This document shows positions 28,127 through 35,523 of a DNA stretch of 64,000 nt, in pieces. This DNA is from Nitrospirota bacterium. GTDB lineage: Bacteria > Nitrospirota > Nitrospiria > SBBL01 > JAADHI01. The DNA lies in NCBI GenBank assembly GCA_029261135.1, contig JAJDBX010000046.1:142158-206157 (forward strand), in the 5' to 3' direction. The notes under the pieces were generated by a model, which made no database searches, was not told the DNA's origin, and was given only the letters and a program-made list of their open reading frames with translations. The stretch's first letter is position 1. The number at the start of each line of letters is the position of its first letter. The position numbers and the translations under genes are program-made.

Positions 28127-28633
28127 TATTGTCCTCCAAATAATGATTTAGTGTCCAAGTGCCAAGTACTTTAGAAAAAAAAGGTAGTAGATAACATAAT
28201 CGGTATTTTCGATCAAGAAAATGGCATGAAATAGGCTGATTTCATTGAAAATTCCCTTCCTTTTTTAGCTTGTTTCACCGGGGTGTTTTTTGCCTCAAAT
28301 TTTTAAAGACAAAGGTTTCGTGACATCGATGGGTCAAAATTACTATAAGGAGGAAAAAGCAAAAAATAGGTAAAAACAACAGATAAAACATGGGGTACGA
28401 GCGCAGGGGAAAAGAAAAATCTGAATATAGAACCCCTTTAAAATAGGGCTTTTGTCCCAAAAATAGGGTTGACAAGCTAGAGAGAAGTTCTCTAGTATTT
28501 AAAAATTTTCTGACGGTTTATTTATGCCCAAATGATTATAGATGGAATCGAATACTTATGATCCATTTTTATTGTGAATTGAGTCAAGTGCTCTATCAAA
28601 ATATCAAATGACTAGAAAAGTGGAGGCGGTAAT
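28127..28633. other. Divergent intergenic region upstream of aclBA
   Basis: 507 AT-rich bases between the small kinase and aclB, holding the aclB promoter and palindrome described separately. A 66-codon minus-strand frame (28275-28475) with a hydrophobic stretch has no ribosome site and overlaps this promoter, so it was not called. Confidence 0.5.
28469..28498 (+). promoter_or_regulatory. Candidate aclBA promoter with palindromic operator in the spacer
   Basis: A perfect -35 TTGACA (28469-28474) is followed by TAGTAT at 28493-28498 (18-base spacer, 4 of 6 to consensus). The palindrome CTAGAGA-GAAGT-TCTCTAG (28477-28495) fills the space between them. A repressor or activator bound there would directly control polymerase access. 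Confidence 0.6.
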
Positions 28634-29839
28634 ATGGCAAAGGTCTTAGAAGGACCCGGGATGAGGCTCCTGTCAAAATGGGGCATGGCGGTACCACATT
28701 ATGTTGTAATAACAGATGCAACACAGCTCGACAATCTCGCTCAGGCAAACCCCTGGTTGCGCGAATCAAAACTTGTGGTAAAAGCGCATGAGGCCATTGG
28801 TGGACGAATGAAGCTGGGCTTGGTCAAGGTGGGCCTGGATTTGGCTGAGGCACAGGTTGCTGCATTCGAAATGCTGGGCAAAGAAGTGTCTGATGTGAAG
28901 ATTTCCCAAGTCATCATTTCTGAAATGGTCGCACATGATGAAGAATATTACGTTGCGGTAAAATCAACGCGCGATGGCGCAGAGCTGCTTCTGGCGAGCA
29001 TGGGCGGAATCGAAGTTGAGGCCAATTGGGAAAAAGTGCAGAAACTCGAAATTCCCTTGGGTGTCGACCCTAAGCTCTCTGAGGTGGAAGCACTTGCAAA
29101 ATCTGCAGGTTTTAATGATGATCTCTTACCCAAGGTTGCCGAATTTTCGGTCAAACTTTTTCAGTGTTATGACCAGGAAGACGGCAACTACCTTGAGATC
29201 AATCCTCTCGTGATTAAAGCATCCACGGGTGAATTGACCGCCTTGGATGCCGTGACGATGGTGGATGGTGATGCGCGATTCCGTCACCCAGATTGGAACT
29301 TTAATTTTGCCTCAGAATTTGGCCGCCCCTATTCCGACAATGAAAAAGCAATTCTGGATATTGATACACGCGTAAAAGGCTCGGTCAAATTTATTGAGAT
29401 CCCCGGTGGCGATACGGCACTTTTGCCTGCAGGCGGCGGCGCTTCAGTTTATTACTCCGACGCGGTGCTTGCACTAGGAGGGACTTTGGCCAACTATTCT
29501 GAATATTCAGGAGATCCCCCCGATTGGGCCGTTGAAGCCTTAACTGAGAAAGTCTGTTCCCTGAAAGGCATCAAGCGCATTATTGTGGGCGGGGCCATTG
29601 CGAACTTTACGAATGTAAAAAAGACTTTTTCAGGCATTATTAATGGCTTTAGAAAAGCAAAATCTGATGGAAAATTGGAAGGGGTTTCGATTTGGGTGCG
29701 CCGTGGCGGTCCATTTGAAAAAGAGGGTTTAGCTGCAATGAAAGTGCTTGAAAATGAAGGATTTGATATCCATGTTTACGATCGTTACACACCTCTGACA
29801 GATATTGTCGACTACGCAATCAAAGGAGGTGTCCAGTGA
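28634..29839 (+). CDS. aclB: ATP-citrate lyase beta (small) subunit
   Basis: A 401-aa protein of the ATP-grasp/succinyl-CoA-synthetase-beta type found in two-subunit ATP-citrate lyase. N-terminal KVLEGPGMRLLSKWGMAVPHY and VVKAHEAIGGRMKLGLVKVG build the ATP-grasp domain. YLEINPLVIKA supplies metal ligands. The C-terminal domain (LLPAGGGASVYYSD, IIVGGAIANFTNVKKTFSGI) is the citrate/CoA-side module. With AclA it cleaves citrate plus CoA plus ATP to acetyl-CoA and oxaloacetate, the diagnostic step of the reductive TCA cycle. GGAGG lies eight bases before the ATG. Its stop overlaps aclA by four bases (GTGA), so subunits are translationally coupled. Confidence 0.95.
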   Translation: MAKVLEGPGMRLLSKWGMAVPHYVVITDATQLDNLAQANPWLRESKLVVKAHEAIGGRMKLGLVKVGLDLAEAQVAAFEMLGKEVSDVKISQVIISEMVAHDEEYYVAVKSTRDGAELLLASMGGIEVEANWEKVQKLEIPLGVDPKLSEVEALAKSAGFNDDLLPKVAEFSVKLFQCYDQEDGNYLEINPLVIKASTGELTALDAVTMVDGDARFRHPDWNFNFASEFGRPYSDNEKAILDIDTRVKGSVKFIEIPGGDTALLPAGGGASVYYSDAVLALGGTLANYSEYSGDPPDWAVEALTEKVCSLKGIKRIIVGGAIANFTNVKKTFSGIINGFRKAKSDGKLEGVSIWVRRGGPFEKEGLAAMKVLENEGFDIHVYDRYTPLTDIVDYAIKGGVQ

Positions 29840-31659
29840 GCATCATTACAAATAAAGAAACCCGCGTTGTGATTCAGGGCGGCCCCGCAGGGGTGAATGC
29901 GGCCAAACGAATGGCCGAGTTCTGTCACCTGAGCCAGATCCCTTTTAACCTTTGTGCCTTTGTTTTTCCGCCAAGTGCAGGAAAAACAAACGAGATCCCT
30001 TTTGGGAGCACATTGGTTTCGGTACCCATCTTCAAAACCGTGAAGGAGGCGACGAAGGAATTCCCTGAGATCAATACCTCCTTGATTTACATTGCGCCAA
30101 ACCGTGCATTGGCAGGAACGATGGAAGCACTGGGCGATCCGAATATTCAATTGATCTCTATGATTACAGAAGGATTGCCGGAGAAAGATGCTAAAAAACT
30201 ACGGATCGAGGCAGAAAAACTCGGGAAGGTATTTAACGGGCCCTCATCCATTGGCATTATCTCCGCCGGGGAATCACGGCTGGGTGTTGTCGGGGGATCA
30301 TATGACAACCTCATGTTATGCAAACTCCATCGTCAGGGTTCATTCGGGGTGATTACAAAATCAGGTGGGCTTTCCAATGAAATTATGTGGATTTGCAGCC
30401 AGTTTGCCGACGGCATCACGACGGCCATTGGAATAGGAGGAGATACTTATCCGGGTTCAGATTTTGTGACCTATCTCGAAAAATTCGAAAAAGACCCGCA
30501 AACCAAAGTGGTCGTGATGGTCGGTGAAATGGGCGGGGATTTAGAAGAAAAAGCGGCGGCCTGGTATGCAGAAAAAGAACGTCGGATTAAACTCATCGCA
30601 GTCGTTTCCGGTTATTGCCAGGAAGAACTGCCAAAAGGGATGAAGTTCGGCCACGCGGGTGCGAAAGAAGGACTGCATGGGGAAGGATCTGCGCGAAGTA
30701 AAGCCGAGGCCTTAACAAAAGCAGGAGCCATTGTTCCGGACACCTTTGGCGGTTTAGGCCCCGTCATTAAGGCCGCTTATGACGACATTCTTGCACAGGG
30801 CGGCCTACCCCTAATTCCAGAAGAAGATATTGCCACACGACAACTTCCAAAAACCATCGAAGAAGCCATTAAAGATGGAGATGTTTTTGCTGAACCCCTG
30901 TTGAAGTCTTCCATCTGCGATGATCGCGGAGAAGAACCACTCTATAGTGGTTATGCGGCTTCTGAATTGATCGACAAGGGCTACGAAATTCCTCATGTGA
31001 TCGGCTTATTATGGGACAAGCGCCTTGTGACCCCCGTTGAGGCAGAAATTATTAAACGGATTGTGATTTTATCGGCAGATCATGGCCCCTGTGTTTCGGG
31101 CGCACTTGTCACCATTATTGCGGCTTGTGCCGGGATTTCGATGGCACAGGCGGTCGCGGCAGGCATGATCATGATTGGGCCTCGTTTTGGGGGGGCTGTG
31201 ACAGGTGCCGGTCAGTGGTTTAGTTATGCGGTCAAAAACAAGATGTCCGTTGATGACTTTTTAAGCCATATGAAGAAAAATGTCGGCCCCGTACCTGGAA
31301 TTGGTCACCGTGTGAAGTCTCTTCGAAATCCAGACAAACGAGTGAAGGCCTTGATTTCTTATGTAAAATCAACAGGAATTCCAACACCACATCTCGATTT
31401 TGCCTTATCCGTCGAGGAACGCACAACAGCGAAAAAAGATACCCTCATTTTGAATGTGGATGGAACGATGGCAGCCATTCTAGTTGATTTGGGTTTTCCT
31501 ATTGATGCATTGAACGGATTTTTTATCCTTTCCAGAACCATCGGTTTGATCGGGCACTGGATTGATCAGAAACGTGAAGAAAGTCGCCTCGTGCGTCTGT
31601 TTAGATATCTGGCCAATTACACATCGACAAAACGAAGAGAGGTACCGCCACTCGATTAA
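29836..31659 (+). CDS. aclA: ATP-citrate lyase alpha (large) subunit
   Basis: A 607-aa protein joining a succinyl-CoA-synthetase-alpha-like part (about 1-330) to a citrate-synthase-like C-terminal part (about 340-600). The phosphorylated histidine lies in KFGHAGAKEG (His273). GIISAGESRLGVVGG and ITKSGGLSNEIMW form the CoA/nucleotide side. In the C-terminal half, ADHGPCVSGALVTIIAACAG and VPGIGHRVKSLRNPDKRV hold citrate-synthase-type catalytic segments. It starts at GTG 29836, overlapping aclB. The length and fused architecture match bacterial AclA. Together with AclB it commits the organism to citrate cleavage. Confidence 0.96.
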   Translation: MSIITNKETRVVIQGGPAGVNAAKRMAEFCHLSQIPFNLCAFVFPPSAGKTNEIPFGSTLVSVPIFKTVKEATKEFPEINTSLIYIAPNRALAGTMEALGDPNIQLISMITEGLPEKDAKKLRIEAEKLGKVFNGPSSIGIISAGESRLGVVGGSYDNLMLCKLHRQGSFGVITKSGGLSNEIMWICSQFADGITTAIGIGGDTYPGSDFVTYLEKFEKDPQTKVVVMVGEMGGDLEEKAAAWYAEKERRIKLIAVVSGYCQEELPKGMKFGHAGAKEGLHGEGSARSKAEALTKAGAIVPDTFGGLGPVIKAAYDDILAQGGLPLIPEEDIATRQLPKTIEEAIKDGDVFAEPLLKSSICDDRGEEPLYSGYAASELIDKGYEIPHVIGLLWDKRLVTPVEAEIIKRIVILSADHGPCVSGALVTIIAACAGISMAQAVAAGMIMIGPRFGGAVTGAGQWFSYAVKNKMSVDDFLSHMKKNVGPVPGIGHRVKSLRNPDKRVKALISYVKSTGIPTPHLDFALSVEERTTAKKDTLILNVDGTMAAILVDLGFPIDALNGFFILSRTIGLIGHWIDQKREESRLVRLFRYLANYTSTKRREVPPLD

Positions 31660-31748
31660 CGCGTAGAGTTTTTACACCTTATTACTGAGCAAGGGGGGAA
31701 ATGAGCTGGGATCGATCCCGTCGTGTCTCCCCTCAGCTAGAATCAAAC

Positions 31749-31788
31749 TTCCTTTTTTCAAGTGATCAGGCTGTCTTGAAAAAAGGAA
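31749..31788 (+). other. Leader hairpin between aclA and aconitase gene
   Basis: TTCCTTTTTTCAAG and CTTGAAAAAAGGAA form a perfect 14-bp stem with a 12-base loop. It ends only a few bases before the aconitase ribosome site (GGAGG at 31796-31800). There is no T-run after the stem, so it is not an obvious terminator. It could be a processing or stability element, or modulate acn translation. Confidence 0.6.
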
Positions 31789-31808
31789 AATGTTTGGAGG
31801 ATTTGATT

Positions 31809-34055
31809 ATGTCTGCTAAAGCAATTGAAAATCAGTACCGGGAAATGACTGTTCGGGTTGAGGCTGCGCGACAGCGTGTCGGTCACCCCTTAACCCTGAC
31901 TGAAAAGATTCTTTTTTCTCACTTAGATGACCCGAAAGGTCAAACACTCGAACGAGGCAAGGCGCAACTGGCGCTCCGGCCGGATCGCGTCGCGATGCAG
32001 GATGCCACGGCACAGATGGCGATGTTGCAATTTATTCAAGCCAATAAAAAAGAGGCCGCGGTACCGACCACCATCCATTGTGATCATTTGATTCGTGCGC
32101 AGAGTGGCGCAAAAGAAGACATTGACCGTGCCATCTCTGAAAATAGAGAAGTCTATGATTTTCTTGCTTCCGCTGCGAAGAAGTATGGGATTGGTTTTTG
32201 GAAACCGGGAGCCGGCATTATTCATCAGGTGGTGCTTGAAAATTACGCTTATCCGGGTGGACTCATTATTGGAACTGACTCTCACACCCCGAACGGTGGT
32301 GGCCTCGGGATGCTGGCTATTGGCGTGGGCGGAGCAGACGCCGGAGAAGTGATGGCAGGTCTTGCCTGGGAAGTCCTTCAACCTAAGTTACTGGGCGTTC
32401 GTCTGACTGGTTCTCTCAGTGGTTGGGCCTCGGCCAAAGACGTCATATTATGTTTGCTCGGTCAGCTGACGACCAAAGGCGGAACCAATAAGATTGTTGA
32501 ATACTTTGGCCCTGGCGCTGAAACCATCAGTGCAACGGGTAAAGGGACGATTACCAATATGGGTGCTGAACTCGGCGCGACCACATCGGTTTTTCCTTAT
32601 GATCAAAAAATGGCCGCTTATCTCAAAATAACGGATCGTTCGGATATTGCAGCACTTGCTGATGCAAATAAAGCGATTCTGACGGCGGATCCAGAAGTCT
32701 TGGCCGATCCTGAAAGCTATTACGATGAAGTTGTTGAGATCAATCTCTCTGAATTAGAGCCTTTTGTTGTCGGACCTCATTCGCCTGACTTGGCCCGTCC
32801 CATCTCTAAGCTTGGGACTGAAGCAAAAGAGAATGGGTATCCCATGACGGTCTCGGCCGCCTTGATTGGAAGCTGCACCAATTCTTCCTACGAAGACATT
32901 ACCCGTGCGGCACATATCGCGAGCCAAGGCTTGAAAGCGGGACTAAAAGCAAAGGGAGAATTTCTGGTTTCCCCTGGCTCAGAGCGCATTTATCATACAA
33001 TGAAGCGTGATGGTTTCATCGAAATTTTCGAAGCCATGGGTGGAAAAGTCCTGGCAAATGCCTGTGGCCCTTGCATTGGACAGTGGCAACGGGAAGATAA
33101 AAAGAAAGGGGAACCCAATTCCATTATCAGCTCCTTTAATCGGAATTTTAGGGGTCGTAATGATGCCAATCCAGAAACCCTCTCTTTTTTGAGCAGCCCT
33201 GAGTTGGTGACGGTGATGGCTTTTTCTGGTGATCTTGCTTTTAATCCACTGAAGGATACCTTGACTTCTGAAGACGGCACAAAAATCAAATTCGAAGCTC
33301 CGCAAGGCCTTGAACTTCCCCCCAATGGTTTTGCATCCGGTGAAGTGGGTTTTGTGGCTCCGGATGAGGATGGTTCAGGAATTTCTGTGATCGTTGCTGA
33401 AGAGAGCGAACGGCTTCAATTGCTTTCTCCTTTTCCTAAATGGGACGGAAATGATTTAGAAGAGCTCACGGTATTACTCAAAGTTCAGGGGAAGTGCACA
33501 ACCGATCATATCTCTCCTGCCGGACCCTGGTTACGCTACCGAGGACATCTAGACCGAATCAGTGACAATATGTTCCTCGGCGCGAATAATATCTTTACGG
33601 ATACACCGGGTAAGGCCAATGATATCTTGTCCGGTGAAAAAGACCTCACCCCGTCACAAGTGGCACGGCGGTATAAGCTGAAAGGGATCGGATCCATTGT
33701 CATCGGGGACGAAAACTATGGTGAGGGCAGTTCACGAGAACACGCGGCCATGTCGCCCCGTTTTCTCGGCGTCAAAGTGGTGATTACCAAAAGCTTTGCT
33801 CGTATTCATGAGACCAACTTGAAAAAACAAGGTGTTTTAGCGCTCACCTTTGCAGACCCTTCGGATTGGGAAAAAATTGGGGAGACTGATCGCATCAGCG
33901 TGCTGGGTTTATCTCATTTGTCACCAGGGAAACCCGTCGAAGTCGTCATCCATCATGGCGAAGAAAAGATCAGCATTCAAACACAACACAGTTTAACCGA
34001 TGCACAAGTGGACTGGTTTAAGGCAGGTTCAGCCTTGAACGCCTTGAACGCTTAG
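31809..34055 (+). CDS. Aconitate hydratase (mitochondrial-type)
   Basis: Aconitase isomerises citrate and isocitrate. Started at the ATG at 31809, eight bases after GGAGG, the protein has 748 aa; a start at 31701 would add 36 residues that do not resemble aconitase. The [4Fe-4S] ligands are Cys356 (GSCTNSSYEDI), Cys419 and Cys422 (ACGPCIGQ). Other signatures are IHCDHLIRAQ, GTDSHTPNGGGLGMLAIGVGG, CTTDHISPAGPWLRYRGHLD and GDENYGEGSSREHAA. The size and the single-lobe linker resemble the mitochondrial/Bacteroidetes group rather than AcnA (about 890) or AcnB. It lies between aclBA and the fumarate reductase genes, consistent with a role in citrate supply or use in the reductive cycle. Confidence 0.95.
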   Translation: MSAKAIENQYREMTVRVEAARQRVGHPLTLTEKILFSHLDDPKGQTLERGKAQLALRPDRVAMQDATAQMAMLQFIQANKKEAAVPTTIHCDHLIRAQSGAKEDIDRAISENREVYDFLASAAKKYGIGFWKPGAGIIHQVVLENYAYPGGLIIGTDSHTPNGGGLGMLAIGVGGADAGEVMAGLAWEVLQPKLLGVRLTGSLSGWASAKDVILCLLGQLTTKGGTNKIVEYFGPGAETISATGKGTITNMGAELGATTSVFPYDQKMAAYLKITDRSDIAALADANKAILTADPEVLADPESYYDEVVEINLSELEPFVVGPHSPDLARPISKLGTEAKENGYPMTVSAALIGSCTNSSYEDITRAAHIASQGLKAGLKAKGEFLVSPGSERIYHTMKRDGFIEIFEAMGGKVLANACGPCIGQWQREDKKKGEPNSIISSFNRNFRGRNDANPETLSFLSSPELVTVMAFSGDLAFNPLKDTLTSEDGTKIKFEAPQGLELPPNGFASGEVGFVAPDEDGSGISVIVAEESERLQLLSPFPKWDGNDLEELTVLLKVQGKCTTDHISPAGPWLRYRGHLDRISDNMFLGANNIFTDTPGKANDILSGEKDLTPSQVARRYKLKGIGSIVIGDENYGEGSSREHAAMSPRFLGVKVVITKSFARIHETNLKKQGVLALTFADPSDWEKIGETDRISVLGLSHLSPGKPVEVVIHHGEEKISIQTQHSLTDAQVDWFKAGSALNALNA

Positions 34056-34091
34056 TGTTGTAAAAAGACGTGACTGAACAATATCGCACTC

Positions 34092-34125
34092 GAGTAAGGT
34101 GCTCCTTTCCAGGCAGCACCTTCTC
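34092..34125 (+). other. Intercistronic hairpin between acn and frdB1
   Basis: AAGGTGCT and AGCACCTT pair perfectly (8 bp, 11-base loop), with a further GAG/CTC pair after one bulge. No T-run follows, so read-through into frdB1 is likely, perhaps with mRNA processing or partial attenuation. Confidence 0.5.
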
Positions 34126-34141
34126 AATTTAAGGTAAGAGA

Positions 34142-34819
34142 TTGAATCAAAAGGAAAACCCAAAAGACATTACAGTCGAAATTTCGGGAAAGAAATATCA
34201 GGTGCCCGAAGGGCTGACCATGTTGCAGGCGATGTGGCATTCCGGTCTTGAATTGACTCGGGGTGTGGGCTGCCTGGGCGGGATTTGCGGGGCTTGCCCG
34301 GCAAAGTATCGCACGAAAGAGGATACAAAAATTAAAACCGCTTTGGCCTGTCAAACCCAGGTTGAAGATGGGATGGCCTTCTCCTTAATTGCTTCTTATT
34401 ATCCCAACCGGAAGGTGACCTATCAGTTCCCGGAGATGAAAGATCCCAAACAAGATCTTTTTCGACATTACCCGGAAGCTGCCCTTTGCCGGAATTGTGA
34501 TGCCTGCACGGTGGCCTGCCCGAAAGGGATTGATGTGAGAACCGGGGTATGGAAAGCCGTTTTTGGTGATTTCAAAGAAGGGGCTGAGCTTTTTCTTTCT
34601 TGTGTGATGTGTAGCCTTTGTGTGCCCGTCTGTATCGCGGATATTGCGCCGAACCAAGTGGGACTTTTTATGCGACGTGCCCAAGGCATCTTTTTTGAAA
34701 AGAAATCGCCACAACTTGCGAATCGCGTTGATGAGATCGCAGATGGAAAGTACAATGCAGAATGGGAAAATCTCTTAAGTTTACCGGATGATGCCATTCA
34801 GGTTGAGCCCATCTCTTGA
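34142..34819 (+). CDS. Fumarate reductase/succinate dehydrogenase-type iron-sulfur protein 1
   Basis: A 225-aa protein with an N-terminal ferredoxin fold binding a [2Fe-2S] centre (Cys44, 49, 52, 70; CLGGICGAC and ALACQT). Two cysteine clusters follow: CRNCDACTVACPKG (116-126) and CVMCSLCVPVC (154-164). This is the SdhB/FrdB layout, but the second cluster motif reads CxxCxxCxxxC, as for a [4Fe-4S] rather than the usual [3Fe-4S] centre. It would pass electrons to FrdA. The start is TTG 34142 after AAGGTAAGAG. A diverged paralog follows directly, and no SdhC/D-type membrane anchor is present. Confidence 0.85.
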   Translation: MNQKENPKDITVEISGKKYQVPEGLTMLQAMWHSGLELTRGVGCLGGICGACPAKYRTKEDTKIKTALACQTQVEDGMAFSLIASYYPNRKVTYQFPEMKDPKQDLFRHYPEAALCRNCDACTVACPKGIDVRTGVWKAVFGDFKEGAELFLSCVMCSLCVPVCIADIAPNQVGLFMRRAQGIFFEKKSPQLANRVDEIADGKYNAEWENLLSLPDDAIQVEPIS

Positions 34820-34842
34820 ACGGGGCGTTTGATATTGAACCC

Positions 34843-34849
34843 AAAGGAG
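34843..34849 (+). promoter_or_regulatory. Ribosome-binding site pointing to an ATT start of frdB2
   Basis: AAAGGAG lies seven bases before an in-frame ATT (34857-34859). No ATG, GTG or TTG occurs in this frame between the preceding stop (34836-34838) and the internal ATG at 34932. That ATG lies well inside the conserved ferredoxin domain. Confidence 0.7.
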
Positions 34850-34856
34850 CTTAGCG

Positions 34857-35507
34857 ATTTCCAGCCCAATCACGATTACAATCGATGGGGAAAAACACCC
34901 CGTTCCACTTGGGATTACCGTCATTCAGGCCATGTGGCATCTTGGCCGTTCGATGACGCGGGGTGTGGGCTGTCTTGGCGGGGCTTGTGGCACTTGCACA
35001 ATCACAACCCGCTTCCCCGATCAAATGATTCCAAAAACAGCACTCGCCTGTCAAACAATGGTTTCAGAGGGAATGAATATTACCTTTCTTTCTTCCGACC
35101 CTTCAAAAAAAACAATCTCACCCCTACCCACTGAATCGCCATCCCGAGAAACCCTGTTCCAATATTATCCTGAAACAAGACGCTGCGTTTCCTGTCAAGC
35201 CTGTTCTACGGCTTGTCCACAAGGGATTGACGTGATGGTGGCTGTACGCGAAGCCATTGTTGGTGATCTCTCAGCCGTGGCAGAGCGATTTACAAGCTGC
35301 GTCATGTGTGGGCTTTGCGCCGCAGTTTGTGAAACCAAAATTCGGCCTCACCGTATGGGTTTGTATGCACGCCGCTTGACAGGTGCTTTTTATCCCAAAG
35401 AAGCCAGTGATTTGGTCAATCGTATCGAAGAGATTCATTCAGGTCGTTTTGATCCAGAATGGGCCCGTGTGATGCAACCTGATGATGAAACGGCTGTAAA
35501 GACATAG
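34857..35507 (+). CDS. Fumarate reductase-type iron-sulfur protein 2, apparently starting at ATT
   Basis: From ATT 34857 the protein has 216 aa and begins (M)SSPITITIDGEKHPVPLGIT, aligning residue by residue with the N-terminus of the preceding paralog (DITVEISGKKYQVPEGLT). The [2Fe-2S] ligands (CLGGACGTC, ALACQT) and clusters CVSCQACSTACPQG and CVMCGLCAAVC are all kept. Starting at the first ATG (34932) would remove the first 25 residues of the ferredoxin fold. It sits 37 bases after frdB1 and 16 bases before frdA. It is probably a second electron-transfer subunit of the same fumarate reductase, perhaps linking a different donor. Confidence 0.85.
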   Translation: MSSPITITIDGEKHPVPLGITVIQAMWHLGRSMTRGVGCLGGACGTCTITTRFPDQMIPKTALACQTMVSEGMNITFLSSDPSKKTISPLPTESPSRETLFQYYPETRRCVSCQACSTACPQGIDVMVAVREAIVGDLSAVAERFTSCVMCGLCAAVCETKIRPHRMGLYARRLTGAFYPKEASDLVNRIEEIHSGRFDPEWARVMQPDDETAVKT

Positions 35508-35523
35508 ATAGAGGAAAGGATTG

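Noticed and set aside
28275-28475. Possible small membrane protein upstream of aclB
   Set aside because: It has a hydrophobic stretch, but no Shine-Dalgarno before either Met, and it covers the -35 of aclB.
31701-31808. N-terminal extension of aconitase by 36 residues
   Set aside because: The extension crosses a hairpin and has no aconitase similarity; the ATG at 31809 has a strong GGAGG.
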